Shown here piece after piece: positions 25,287-34,631 of a stretch of DNA of 63,906 nt. The first letter of the stretch is position 1. Each line of letters opens with the position of its first letter. The stretch spans positions 1 through 63,906 of the forward strand of contig JAHJGZ010000007.1 of the NCBI GenBank assembly GCA_018823795.1, written 5' to 3'. A program made the translations under genes and the position numbers. A model generated the notes under the pieces. It did no database searches, had not been told where the DNA came from, and saw nothing but the letters and a program-made list of their open reading frames with translations. This DNA is from Candidatus Omnitrophota bacterium (GTDB lineage: Bacteria; Omnitrophota; Omnitrophia; JAHJGZ01).

Positions 25287-26402
25287 CTATTCACTACACA
25301 CATAAATGGGAACATCTTTTTCCCAACCATACGCAATAACTAATGCCCAATAACGAATCCTTCCTTCTATTAAATCATAATCATACTGACCACTTCTGTC
25401 CGTTGTCTTGATAACCCGTAACGGCCGTATCCTCTCTTCACCCTTTATTTTTTCTGCTAAATCAGCAGGACTGGGACAGAAGCCTAATTTGTTTTCGCGT
25501 GCTTCGGTAAGTGAATAATATGTTTGTAACTGTTTATTTTCTACAACACGTATACGTTTCGGTGCACCATACACACATTGGGTCGTAAATACCGCATTAA
25601 TTTTCTTATAATCCTCTTCTGATAGTTTGAAATCAGTCGCGGCTGCATTTTCTTTTATATGGATTAAACTTTCTGCTTTAGGAATTGCAACAACAGCGTT
25701 ATGAGAAACAAGCCAATTAAGAGCAACTTGAGCGCCTGTTTTTTTATATTTCACCGCAATATTCTCCAACAGTTCAAGCTTTTCCTGACTATCGGCGATT
25801 GCTCCCCTGTTCAATGGACTATACGCAATCAATGTTATCCCATTCTGCTCGCAAAAGGGGAGTATATCATCTTCAATACTACGATCGAATAAATTATACT
25901 CAAGTTCAATAGAAACAATACTTGAAACAGAAAGGAGCTTTTTGATTTCTGTACATGCTTTTAACGAAACATTGCCAACGCCAAGATAGCGCACTTTGCC
26001 ATCCTTTACGAGTTGTTCCATGGCACGCACGGTCTCTGAAATAGGAATGGTCGGATGTGGCCAATGAATTTGATATACATCAATATAATCGGTCTGTAAT
26101 CGACGAAGGCTGCCCTCTGCAGCATTCAAGACACCCTTGTAGTCACTATGTTCAGGAGAAAATTTTGTTGCTACACAGACCCGTTTCCGTATACCGCGAA
26201 TAACCTCTCCTATCATTTCTTCTGCAGCACCACCGCCATACTCTTCAGCAGTATCAATAAAGGTCATTCCTAATTCTATTCCCAATCGCAAAGCATCCCT
26301 TTGTTTTTCTCCATACTGAGCACTTCGTGCTAACGCACCTCCAATACCGGTCCCCTGACCTATAACCGGTACCATTTGATCAGTATTTCCCAACCTTTTC
26401 AT
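25287..26402 (-). CDS. Aldo/keto reductase fused to a ParB-like C-terminal domain
   Basis: A 371-residue fusion. Residues 1-275 form an aldo/keto reductase barrel with the catalytic tetrad visible: FIDTAEEYGGG (Asp, Tyr), CVATKFS (Lys) and YQIHWPHP (His). From about residue 280 a ParB/Srx-like segment follows: SPADLAEKIKGEERIRPLRV, then YDLIEGRIRYWALVIAYG, matching the ParB LIxGxRRYxA pattern. ParB-fold domains can hydrolyse or use CTP/ATP, so nucleotide-linked sugar chemistry or gating is possible. The neighbours are transketolase halves and a methyltransferase. The fusion boundary lies within one uninterrupted frame. Confidence 0.8.
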   Translation of the reverse strand: MKRLGNTDQMVPVIGQGTGIGGALARSAQYGEKQRDALRLGIELGMTFIDTAEEYGGGAAEEMIGEVIRGIRKRVCVATKFSPEHSDYKGVLNAAEGSLRRLQTDYIDVYQIHWPHPTIPISETVRAMEQLVKDGKVRYLGVGNVSLKACTEIKKLLSVSSIVSIELEYNLFDRSIEDDILPFCEQNGITLIAYSPLNRGAIADSQEKLELLENIAVKYKKTGAQVALNWLVSHNAVVAIPKAESLIHIKENAAATDFKLSEEDYKKINAVFTTQCVYGAPKRIRVVENKQLQTYYSLTEARENKLGFCPSPADLAEKIKGEERIRPLRVIKTTDRSGQYDYDLIEGRIRYWALVIAYGWEKDVPIYVCSE

Positions 26403-26445
26403 GGACTGGTAGTTCCCCTATATAATTTTTTTAAGAGTAGTATCC

Positions 26446-27387
26446 TTACATCTCTTCAAGCCACGCTCGAATTGTTTTTGTTATACTCGTCACATCCAAA
26501 CCATACAGTGAATGCATCCACGATCGGTCTCCGTAGCCATTATATTTGAGATCGGCTAGAGCAATACGTTTAAGAGGAATTGATTTTTTCGTATCGGTAA
26601 GTAATTCACTAATGATACTGCCAATGCCACCACTCATTGAATGTTCTTCCAACGTTACAATAGATTTATACTGCGCAACATAGTGCAATAGTTCTTGCTT
26701 ATTTAACGGCTTTATTCTATACATATCAATAATACCGGCATCAATGCCGTCTCGAGCTAGTGCAGACGCAGTTTGATGCGCCTGATGAACCATACTACCT
26801 GTTGCAATAATCAATACACTATTCCCCTCCTTCACGTGAGCAATGCCGCTTGAAAAATCATACTCGTGATCATACAAAACAGGCCATAGTCCTTTATCAA
26901 GACGTACATAGATTGGACCATCACTTGTATACGCTTGCTGTGCAAAGCGAGACGCTGCTATCGAATCAGCAGGACTTAAAATAGTTATCTCAGGAAGCAC
27001 CCGCATAATGGCAATATCGTGAATGGCATGATGCGTCGGCCCATCACTATTGTATGCAATACCAGGACCAACACCGATCACGGTTATGGGAAGAGCCATA
27101 CCACACACATCAACTTTAATTTGTTCATAGCAACGCTGCGTTATAAATGAAGCGATTGCGTATATAAAAACCCTCTTTCCCCCGAGTGCCAATCCTGCTG
27201 CAACACTGACCATATTTTGTTCAGCAACACCAACATTAATATATTGCTGAGGTAAATCTTTTTTAAAACGAACGAGGCTATGCGCACTCATATCAGCGGT
27301 AAGGAAAATCACTTTCGGATCATTTTTCGCAATCTGATACAATGCATCAAAAAAAGCATCTCGTATATCAATGTCGGATAACGCCAT
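26446..27387 (-). CDS. Transketolase-like TPP enzyme, C-terminal (pyrimidine-binding) subunit
   Basis: A 313-residue second half of a split transketolase. It has FLTADMSAHSLVRF, INVGVAEQNMVSVAAGLALGG (with the Glu that activates thiamine diphosphate), and IKVDVCGMALPITVIGVGPG; the C-terminal domain has VLIIATGSMVHQA. The start at 27387 (MALSDIDIRDAF) has GAGG 8-9 nt upstream; a longer start at 27405 lacks a site. It overlaps the N-terminal subunit gene's end region and acts with it as a heterodimer. Transfer of a two-carbon ketol unit to or from a sugar is expected. Confidence 0.9.
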   Translation of the reverse strand: MALSDIDIRDAFFDALYQIAKNDPKVIFLTADMSAHSLVRFKKDLPQQYINVGVAEQNMVSVAAGLALGGKRVFIYAIASFITQRCYEQIKVDVCGMALPITVIGVGPGIAYNSDGPTHHAIHDIAIMRVLPEITILSPADSIAASRFAQQAYTSDGPIYVRLDKGLWPVLYDHEYDFSSGIAHVKEGNSVLIIATGSMVHQAHQTASALARDGIDAGIIDMYRIKPLNKQELLHYVAQYKSIVTLEEHSMSGGIGSIISELLTDTKKSIPLKRIALADLKYNGYGDRSWMHSLYGLDVTSITKTIRAWLEEM

Positions 27388-27397
27388 TCTTTCATCC

Positions 27398-28228
27398 TCA
27401 TTCATTATAAGACAGTTCTTTCCTGGCAATTGCTAGTTCCTGTTCCGTCGGAATGCCGTGATGCCATTTAATCGTGCCTTCCATAAAAGAAACCCCTTTA
27501 CCCTTAACAGTATGCGCAATTATGGCAAGAGGCCTGTCTGAAGGCCGATCATGAATATTCTTTAAAGTCGATACTATTTCTTTAAATGAATGGCCATCAA
27601 TAGTAGCGACATCCCACCCAAACGACAACCATTTATCCTTAAGCGGTTCTAAACGATTGCAATCTTCAGTACAATCGGTTACACAGTGTTGATTACGATC
27701 AATCACCGCAATAAGCTTACCAAGCCCGTGATGTCCCGCAAACATGGCCGCTTCCCATACCGATCCTTCATAACATTCCCCATCACCAAGCATAACAACG
27801 GTTATAAAACTTTTGTTATCCATCTTTCCACTCAATGCTAATCCGGCACCAATACCCAATCCATGGCCTAAAGAACCGGTATCTGCTTCAACACCAGGTA
27901 TACGTTTATCAGGATGTCCGCCCAACATACTTCCATTCTGACAAAATGATTTTAATTCACTCTGAGAAAAAAAACCCAAATCCGATAATAATGCATAAAG
28001 AACCACTCCTGAATGCCCCTTACTCAGGATAAACCGATCCCTTTCTTTCCAATCGGGCTTTTTCGGATCAATATGTAAAAATCCGCCATAATACAATGCT
28101 ACTAATATATCCGTACAAGAAAAGGCCCCACCAATGTGTCCTTTCCCTGAAGATACAATCATTTCTAATATTTGACGCCGTATATATCGTGCCTTTTTCT
28201 CAAAATCCGCGCTCGTAGTTATTTTCAT
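27398..28228 (-). CDS. Transketolase-like TPP enzyme, N-terminal (pyrophosphate-binding) subunit
   Basis: A 276-residue first half of a split transketolase. It has SGKGHIGGAFSCTDILVALYYGG, GSLGHGLGIGAGLALS and the thiamine-diphosphate motif GDGECYEGSVWEAAMFAGHH ending in DRNQ. It lies directly between the PDH-beta-like gene and its partner subunit. Split transketolases occur in archaea and many anaerobes for central metabolism, but this pair is embedded in a sugar-modification locus, so a role in making an unusual sugar is equally plausible. Confidence 0.9.
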   Translation of the reverse strand: MKITTSADFEKKARYIRRQILEMIVSSGKGHIGGAFSCTDILVALYYGGFLHIDPKKPDWKERDRFILSKGHSGVVLYALLSDLGFFSQSELKSFCQNGSMLGGHPDKRIPGVEADTGSLGHGLGIGAGLALSGKMDNKSFITVVMLGDGECYEGSVWEAAMFAGHHGLGKLIAVIDRNQHCVTDCTEDCNRLEPLKDKWLSFGWDVATIDGHSFKEIVSTLKNIHDRPSDRPLAIIAHTVKGKGVSFMEGTIKWHHGIPTEQELAIARKELSYNE

Positions 28229-29269
28229 TTAAAAAGGTCCTTTGAACTTATTTTCGTAACTATAAAAGTCTTCTCCTGATAAATCGGTTTCCGGTAATCC
28301 TAACTTTTCTTCCACTGCGCGAATAATATTGATCGCATTTGGATAGAAACAATCTTCAAGCGGACGCGTACAAGGGCATGGCGTAAATGCAAAACCGATA
28401 CGCCGCACAGGACTCTTGAGGAGACCAAAACAGTCCTCAGCAATACGGGCTGCCACTTCAGCACTAAATCCGCAATGAAGCCAATCATTATCAACAACAA
28501 TACAATGCCCGGTCTTCTTTACTGAATTAATAAGCAGCAATTCATCAAGCGGAGTTATGGATACCGGATCAATTATTTCAATAGCAACCCCTTGTCGGTG
28601 TAAAACCTCCGCAGCTTTTAAAGCCTCAACGTTCATCCACGAAGTTGCAATAATGGTCAGGTCTTTTCCTTCACGTAATACCCGTCCTTTTCCCAGGGGA
28701 AGTGGATCCGCTTCAATAGGAACCTCTCCGACGACATCATATAACCACCGATGTTCAATACAAATAACCGGATTATCATCTCGTATTGCTGCAATAAGTG
28801 TTGCTTTCACATCACGTGGTGTCGAAGGTAAAACAACCTTCAACCCGGGAACATGTGCAAAACATGAATGCATTGTTTTACTATGCTGATATGCCTGTCC
28901 CCACCCTCGACCGACAATGGCCCTAATAACCATAGGGACTTTGATATGACCATTTGTTCCATAGCGATAGCTTGAAATCATATTCACCAGTTGATTCATA
29001 GCCAGCAACATAAAATCGACTCGCATATGAACATGAATAGGCCGCAAGCCGTTGATGGCAGCGCCAAGACCAAAACCGCTCATCGCATCTTCTGACAATG
29101 GCGTGCTAAAACACCGTTCGGGACCAAATTTTTCTAATAATCCTTTTGTAGAACCAAAAATACGCTTATGGTCTGCTACATCAATACCATATACAAAAAC
29201 GGCTGGATCGCGTTCCATTTCACTGATAAGTGCCTCATTAATTGCATCACGATACGTTATCGTTCTCAT
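28229..29269 (-). CDS. PDH-type E1 beta-like TPP enzyme subunit
   Basis: A 346-residue E1-beta homologue. It has ITYRDAINEALISEMERD, FSTPLSEDAMSGFGLGAAINGLRPI (with the Glu that contacts thiamine diphosphate), and VVDNDWLHCGFSAEVAARI in the C-terminal domain. ATG at 29269 overlaps the alpha-subunit stop by one base (TGATG) and follows GAGG by 6 nt. No E2 acyltransferase or E3 dehydrogenase gene lies nearby, which argues against an ordinary 2-oxoacid dehydrogenase. Similar alpha/beta pairs in orthosomycin clusters attach a two-carbon branch to a sugar. Confidence 0.88.
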   Translation of the reverse strand: MRTITYRDAINEALISEMERDPAVFVYGIDVADHKRIFGSTKGLLEKFGPERCFSTPLSEDAMSGFGLGAAINGLRPIHVHMRVDFMLLAMNQLVNMISSYRYGTNGHIKVPMVIRAIVGRGWGQAYQHSKTMHSCFAHVPGLKVVLPSTPRDVKATLIAAIRDDNPVICIEHRWLYDVVGEVPIEADPLPLGKGRVLREGKDLTIIATSWMNVEALKAAEVLHRQGVAIEIIDPVSITPLDELLLINSVKKTGHCIVVDNDWLHCGFSAEVAARIAEDCFGLLKSPVRRIGFAFTPCPCTRPLEDCFYPNAINIIRAVEEKLGLPETDLSGEDFYSYENKFKGPF

Positions 29270-30222
29270 CACAAAACCTCTTTATATAAAGTACTCCCGT
29301 CAGCAAATGGATCTTTTCGTGCTTTCCGGATACTTTCATCAACCTTATGTTTAATACACTCTTCGATTGAGAGTATTTCTTCTTCGGTATGTCCCGTTTT
29401 CTTTAATTTCTTCCGCTGTAAAAGTACAGGGTCTTTCTTCTGCCACTTTTCATATTCAGCTCTTGAACGATAGCCTGCATGGTAATCTTCATGAACACCG
29501 ACATGTTCGAGGTATCGATAACATTGCATATGGAGGAAAAATGGTCGAGGATTATTTTGAATATCTTTAATAGCTTTCGTTGCTATGGTATAAATTTCTT
29601 CCACATCCGTTGAGGCGGTGGTAACCGTCTCACAGCGGAACTGCTTCATAACCTCCACTATTGAATCAAATCCATATCGTTTTGAAGATGGATTATGAAC
29701 TGCATAGCCATTATCTTCACATACAAAGAGAATAGGAAGCTTCATAAGGCATGCTCCATTAACACTCTCCCAAAATGCGCCTTCATCAACCGCCCCATCA
29801 CCAAAAAATGCAGCAACTAACTTACCATTTTTAACACGCACATTAGCAAATGCAGCACCAACAGCAACAGGAATAATACTTGCGACAATTGCTGAGGTTC
29901 CCATAACGCCATGTTCCGGGGCGCACAAATGCATAGACCCACCTTTGCCGTGGAGTAATGCGGTTCCCTTGCCGTATATTTCGGCAAAAAAATCATCGGT
30001 ATTCTGCGTCTTCGCTAAATATAAGGCATGAGAACGATACGTGCCAAAAACCTGGTCCTTACTGTTTAACGCATGGCACATACCAACCGCAATTGCCTCT
30101 TGCCCCATCGACATATGCATGGGGGTCTTCATGTCATCTTCATGATAGCACTCAATAATTTTCTCTTCACTGCGTCTGATGAGATACAATTTTTTATACA
30201 GTTCAATATTTAATTTTGACAT
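29269..30222 (-). CDS. PDH-type E1 alpha-like TPP enzyme subunit
   Basis: About 317 residues from the ATG at 30222 (MSKLNIELYKKLYLIRRSEE), which has AAAGGAA upstream; the longer frame overlaps the preceding SDR gene. It has FGTYRSHALYLAKT, GKGGSMHLCAPEHGVMGTSAIVAS and the thiamine-diphosphate motif GDGAVDEGAFWESVNGAC ending in CEDNGYA. It forms an alpha2-beta2 enzyme with the next gene. With no E2/E3 genes it may donate an acetyl or hydroxyethyl unit from pyruvate directly to a keto-sugar. That role is inference. Confidence 0.88.
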   Translation of the reverse strand: MSKLNIELYKKLYLIRRSEEKIIECYHEDDMKTPMHMSMGQEAIAVGMCHALNSKDQVFGTYRSHALYLAKTQNTDDFFAEIYGKGTALLHGKGGSMHLCAPEHGVMGTSAIVASIIPVAVGAAFANVRVKNGKLVAAFFGDGAVDEGAFWESVNGACLMKLPILFVCEDNGYAVHNPSSKRYGFDSIVEVMKQFRCETVTTASTDVEEIYTIATKAIKDIQNNPRPFFLHMQCYRYLEHVGVHEDYHAGYRSRAEYEKWQKKDPVLLQRKKLKKTGHTEEEILSIEECIKHKVDESIRKARKDPFADGSTLYKEVL

Positions 30223-30263
30223 ACAATACACATTTCCTTTATCAGTATTGTTTTTTTTATCTC

Positions 30264-31256
30264 TTACCGTACAACGACCGCAGCCTTCCAAGGAAACAGT
30301 TTGAGTTGCTCGCGCCAATAATTAAGCAAATCTTCTAACGTTTGCTGAGGCAAAATCTCCGGTTCCCATCCGGTAATTTCCTTAAACTTTTCAATACAGG
30401 GAATTTGAAGAGTCACATCTGAAGGACGCAGCAACTTTTCATCGACAACAACGTTACACTTGACCCGTGCAAATGAGAGTAGAATATCCAATGCTTTTTG
30501 GATGGTCATGGTATGACTGCCGCCAATATTGTAACACTCTCCCGGCACACCATGCTGTATGAGTAACCAATATGCTTTCACCGCATCACGAACATCACAA
30601 ATAGTACGCACCGATTTTAGATTTCCTACAGAGATACACGGTTCCTTAAGCCCTAATTCAGCAGCTGCAATTTGATTTGCAAAATAAGATAACGCAAAAA
30701 CATCTCCTCGCCGGGGCCCGGTATGAGTAAACATTCGTGTTCGAATAGTCTTCATACGATACGAAAGCCAATACTGGAGCGCTACCATATCTTCACCAAC
30801 TTTACTAACACCATATGGCGACGCTGGCCTGAGGGGGCAGTCCTCTTTAATCGGCACATCTTCTTCCCTTACTTGCCCGTATACTTCTGATGATGAACAA
30901 ATATGTATACGAGGGTTAAGCTTTAGAATTCGAAGAGCTTCCAACAGGTTAGCTGTTCCAATAACATTTGTCCACAATGTTTGAAAAGGTACGTTAAAGC
31001 TTGCTACGACATAACTTTGAGCTGCCAGATGAAAGATAATATCCGGCTTAATAGTTTTCAATTCGTGTATTAAAGAACCGAGGTCGCAGATATCTGCATT
31101 AAAAAGCATTATTTTTTTATATATATTGGCAAGATTTTCCCGCGAACTGCGCCATCGGCACAATCCATAAATATCATGTTTTTCATTGAGTTGGATAATA
31201 TATTCTGCTAAATGGCTTCCTACAAAACCAGTGATTCCTGTTATCAAAATACGCAT
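30264..31256 (-). CDS. GDP-mannose 4,6-dehydratase-like SDR
   Basis: A 330-residue extended SDR with ILITGITGFVGSHLAEYI, FHLAAQSYVVASF, CSSSEVYG and an intact catalytic ASPYGVSKVGEDM (YxxxK). Its length and the HTGPRRGD segment fit GDP-mannose 4,6-dehydratase, which makes the GDP-4-keto-6-deoxymannose precursor for many surface sugars. It is the first gene of the locus, with a good promoter 75-100 bp upstream and GGGGAG before the ATG. The downstream SDR/RmlC cassette would act on its product. Confidence 0.87.
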   Translation of the reverse strand: MRILITGITGFVGSHLAEYIIQLNEKHDIYGLCRWRSSRENLANIYKKIMLFNADICDLGSLIHELKTIKPDIIFHLAAQSYVVASFNVPFQTLWTNVIGTANLLEALRILKLNPRIHICSSSEVYGQVREEDVPIKEDCPLRPASPYGVSKVGEDMVALQYWLSYRMKTIRTRMFTHTGPRRGDVFALSYFANQIAAAELGLKEPCISVGNLKSVRTICDVRDAVKAYWLLIQHGVPGECYNIGGSHTMTIQKALDILLSFARVKCNVVVDEKLLRPSDVTLQIPCIEKFKEITGWEPEILPQQTLEDLLNYWREQLKLFPWKAAVVVR

Positions 31257-31331
31257 AACTTCTTTCTCCCCTTTTAATTATATTAAACAGTCGATTCTCT
31301 TTGAGTTATAAATGATATTCTAAGCCTTGCT

Positions 31332-31359
31332 ATTATACAAAACACACGTATCTTATCAA
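31332..31359 (-). promoter_or_regulatory. Sigma-70-type promoter of the glycan-modification locus
   Basis: On the minus strand TTGATA (31359-31354) and a perfect TATAAT (31337-31332) are separated by 16 bp. The predicted start is about 70 bp before the GMD-like gene. The tight spacing of the following genes suggests one long transcript down to the GHMP kinase. Confidence 0.8.
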
Positions 31360-31426
31360 GAAATAATATAGAATGCTCGCAACAGTTGCTTTCAGAACAT
31401 ATTATGATGTTTTAGGATAAAACTGA

Positions 31427-33487
31427 TTATTTGACTTCACTGAAGGACGGTGAGCCTGTTTGACCATAGCTGAGAGCTCCTATTTTCTCCCTCTCTTTTT
31501 CTCCCCTTTCAATCTGCCGGAGCTGTTCATAACAATAGGCAAGATTACTGCGGGCAACGCATACGTACGGATCAACAGATAAGACTTTTTGATAAAAATG
31601 AGCTGCTTCCTCAAAAAGGTAATTAAGCCGATAGACAGATGCTAAGCGAAATAATGCCTTCGTATCTGAAGGATTTGTCTTGATTCGCTCTACATACATT
31701 TCAATAACATCCTTTTGGCTGCTATGCTGATACAGAAAATCGGCAAAATATCGCGCAAGAGAGCTAAACGTAGGCTTTAACGACAATGCCTTTCGTATGT
31801 TTTCCTCAACGAGAACATAATCATTCTTTGCTATATAGACATGAGCTAAAAAGAAATAAAAAATGTGACAATCAGGAAATAAATCAATACCAAGGTGACA
31901 CACATTACGCAATTTTTCAAATTCATATACCCGGCTGTAAATAATAGCAAGGTTAATATATGAATTAGGCTTTAGTGCAATGTGTCCCCATTTTGATTCG
32001 AGTATTGCTATTGCTTGCGTAAGGAGATGGGCGGCGGCATCCAAATGGCCCTTCTGTGCATATTGAATGGCCAAATCATTGCGAAATTCACTGCTGTACG
32101 GAACGTGCTCCAATACTTTTTGATTGTAATCTATTGCATTCGTCCAGACAATATTGTAATACATAGTTAAAAAAGAAAAAAGAAGCACAACACTAATAAA
32201 AAACCATACGCGTATATTTTGCACAATTTTTTTTAATGAATCCTTTGTAACAACCGTATCAGAATAAAAGAAAAGGCGACCGATAACGATACAAAACCCC
32301 ACTAACGGGATATGCAAAAATTGTTTGCCAACAAAAAATGTATATGGCGCGATTTGTCGCCATAACGGGATAACATTAGAGGCAGGAAAATATGTAATAA
32401 GAAACCAGCCAATGCCAAAAAAGATCACCTTATCACGCCGCCAACTCAATCGCATAACACTCAAAAGGATAATTAAAAAAAACAAGGACATCCAAAACTC
32501 TTTTCCAAACGGAACGGTTACGAGCGGTATATAACGCCAATAATAATAGACAGGAAAAGGGAAAATTATCGTTTTGATCTGGGAAATAAGGATCGTGACA
32601 ACCGTAAGCATTCTCAGATAAAAATAGGGAATACAAAAAGCACTCTTTACCATGTCTCCCATTCCAACGCTTACAGCGTTTCGTCGTATAATAAGATAGA
32701 GAATGAAAATAAAAAAAAATGAGCTATACGTACCCGCCTGTCTGAACCACTGATGATACAACCTTTTCTTTTGGTTCGGATGAGAATGGTTACTTGCATC
32801 CGGATTATCCGGTGGAAAACAAAGGTCATATACTATGAGGAGAGCAGGAATGACGATCCCTATTTCTTTAGAAAGCAGTGCACAGAAAAAAGAACTTAAC
32901 GATACAAGAATATAAATGTTTTTTCGAACAATAGAATTCGCACCCCTGAAGTACGCATATGAAACAACAGATAAAAGTATAAAAACAAGACAGAGCAAAT
33001 CGGTCCGACCTGACAATGAGGCAATATGCGGTGACTGAAGTGGATGAGTAAGAAAAATAGTTGCCGCAATAAATGAAAAAAGAACCCGATTGAAAATACA
33101 CTGTAGAAAAAGAAAGAAAAGAATCACACTGACCACATGGAGCAGGATATTCGTGAGATGGTACCCAAACGGAACAAGGTGCCAGATGGTGTAATCAAGC
33201 AAATAACTCATAATGATCAAGGGGCGGTAATACAGGTGCTTAAAAAAAACGTAATCCCGCATACCGCCACTATCAAAAAAAGGGAGGGAAAAGAGTCGGG
33301 CACTATTGGCGAGTGAAAAATTATAAATATTAGAGTTCTCGGTAATAAGGGAAAAATCGTCTCCGATAAATTCACCGTCAAGACTATTATAATAGAGCAT
33401 CCCGCCAAGAAGAATAAAAAAAATTATACAATAAAAGAGCTGACGGTTCCGGGAAATTTTTAACGGTGAAAAGATGTGAGCAAACAT
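31427..33487 (-). CDS. Membrane glycosyltransferase with long TPR tail (TMTC-like)
   Basis: A 686-residue protein with roughly eleven membrane segments in the first 440 residues. The first periplasmic loop reads NSLDGEFIGDDFSLITENSN, the acidic pair typical of these GT-C enzymes, and YHLTNILLHVVSVILFF with LTHPLQSPHIASLSGRTDLL is conserved in TMTC-like proteins. The remaining ~240 residues are TPR repeats (DLAIQYAQKGHLDAAAHLL, ALFRLASVYRLNYLFEEA, ARSNLAYCYEQL). It is the larger relative of the gene at 13701, so two such enzymes flank the glycan locus. The acceptor is unknown; protein O-glycosylation is one option. Confidence 0.78.
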   Translation of the reverse strand: MFAHIFSPLKISRNRQLFYCIIFFILLGGMLYYNSLDGEFIGDDFSLITENSNIYNFSLANSARLFSLPFFDSGGMRDYVFFKHLYYRPLIIMSYLLDYTIWHLVPFGYHLTNILLHVVSVILFFLFLQCIFNRVLFSFIAATIFLTHPLQSPHIASLSGRTDLLCLVFILLSVVSYAYFRGANSIVRKNIYILVSLSSFFCALLSKEIGIVIPALLIVYDLCFPPDNPDASNHSHPNQKKRLYHQWFRQAGTYSSFFFIFILYLIIRRNAVSVGMGDMVKSAFCIPYFYLRMLTVVTILISQIKTIIFPFPVYYYWRYIPLVTVPFGKEFWMSLFFLIILLSVMRLSWRRDKVIFFGIGWFLITYFPASNVIPLWRQIAPYTFFVGKQFLHIPLVGFCIVIGRLFFYSDTVVTKDSLKKIVQNIRVWFFISVVLLFSFLTMYYNIVWTNAIDYNQKVLEHVPYSSEFRNDLAIQYAQKGHLDAAAHLLTQAIAILESKWGHIALKPNSYINLAIIYSRVYEFEKLRNVCHLGIDLFPDCHIFYFFLAHVYIAKNDYVLVEENIRKALSLKPTFSSLARYFADFLYQHSSQKDVIEMYVERIKTNPSDTKALFRLASVYRLNYLFEEAAHFYQKVLSVDPYVCVARSNLAYCYEQLRQIERGEKEREKIGALSYGQTGSPSFSEVK

Positions 33488-33501
33488 AGAAACTTCAAGC
33501 C

Positions 33502-34461
33502 TTATCCTTTGAACAAGAGTACCAATTCATGAAATATAGTTTTATCAATCTTTCCTTCAAATTCTTTATGCATAACTTCTATTGAATGAAAGGTATCAGC
33601 CGCTTCTTTATAGGGCCGGTTAGTATTGAGTGCATCAAAAATATCGGCAATACAAACAATTTTCGCATAGAGCGGAATGGCACGCTCTTTCAACCCATCA
33701 GGATAGCCAGAACCATCCAGCTTTTCATGATGATAGTTAATCACCTGCAAGATATCACTATGAAGATTTTGATATTTCTTGATGAGACCGACACCCCGTT
33801 GCGGATGTTCTTTAATGATCTCCCATTCTTCATCGGTCAGCTTGCCTTTTTTCAGTAAAATTTCAGGTGAAATAGTTTTTTTACCGATATCATGTAAAAG
33901 TGCACCGGTTCCTAAATTGGCAAGTTTATAGGGTGAGTGTATATCCATGCGCCGAGCCAGTGAAAGAGCATAAATACACACATTGATCGAATGAGTATAC
34001 GTATAATAGGTATGCGGCACGAAGCTAATAATATTGAAAAAAAAGTTTCGCTCTTTGAGGATGTACTGGACGGTATTTTTGATAAAGTCCCGTACTCGAT
34101 CAATCATGGCACCGTTCAGTGTACCTTCCATGACCTCCTCCATAAGATCACGTGCTGCCTGGTAAACAATACGAGCCTTCTCGTCCGAACGCAATTCAAC
34201 ATTTTCAACAATCTGATGTAAATGCGTCTCAATATACTGTTGATACTGCCTCCGTTCATGCGCCGTAATAAAGAGCAAAGAAATACCATTTTCGATAAGC
34301 AGGTGACGTCCTTTTTTACTAAATCCGGTTTGGTGTGGATGATACAAAACATAGGAATTCTGAATGCGGTCATACAGATAAAGATTAAAATTGAGAACGG
34401 TATTGGTAATAAGCGATTCTAAAAAGATAGGGATGAACTGCTCTTGTGCCTGTTCATTCAT
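33502..34461 (-). CDS. HD-GYP domain phosphodiesterase
   Basis: The 319-residue protein has an N-terminal ~135 residues of unknown fold and a C-terminal HD-GYP domain. The domain is visible as GALLHDIGKKTI (HD pair), HPQRGVGLIKK, NYHHEKLDGSGYPDGLK (the GYP signature), RAIPLYAKIVCIADIFDAL and RPYKEA. HD-GYP enzymes hydrolyse cyclic di-GMP or related dinucleotides. Its position between the pilin operon and a surface glycosyltransferase fits control of surface structures. No membrane segment or receiver domain is seen, so it is probably cytoplasmic. Confidence 0.92.
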   Translation of the reverse strand: MNEQAQEQFIPIFLESLITNTVLNFNLYLYDRIQNSYVLYHPHQTGFSKKGRHLLIENGISLLFITAHERRQYQQYIETHLHQIVENVELRSDEKARIVYQAARDLMEEVMEGTLNGAMIDRVRDFIKNTVQYILKERNFFFNIISFVPHTYYTYTHSINVCIYALSLARRMDIHSPYKLANLGTGALLHDIGKKTISPEILLKKGKLTDEEWEIIKEHPQRGVGLIKKYQNLHSDILQVINYHHEKLDGSGYPDGLKERAIPLYAKIVCIADIFDALNTNRPYKEAADTFHSIEVMHKEFEGKIDKTIFHELVLLFKG

Positions 34462-34556
34462 GGGACAATACGATACGTTGGTGTAGTATACATGACAAAT
34501 TTATTTATAACGATCTATTATACGCAACAATATGCTTTGCCGTAACCTTTGCATAC

Positions 34557-34595
34557 AAAACTGGCTAGTAACTTAAAAGATACTAGCCAGTTTTT
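34557..34595. terminator. Bidirectional rho-independent terminator
   Basis: ACTGGCTAGTA and its complement TACTAGCCAGT form an 11-bp stem flanked by AAAA on one side and TTTTT on the other. On the minus strand it lies about 36 bp after the major pilin stop codon and would terminate pilin transcription; it can also work on the plus strand. Confidence 0.92.
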
Positions 34596-34631
34596 ATTCT
34601 TCTATAAAAAATTTAAATTTCTAATTAACTA

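Noticed and set aside
31257-31426. Possible TPP riboswitch before the locus with thiamine-diphosphate enzymes
   Set aside because: No thi-box blocks are visible in the spacer; only a promoter can be supported.
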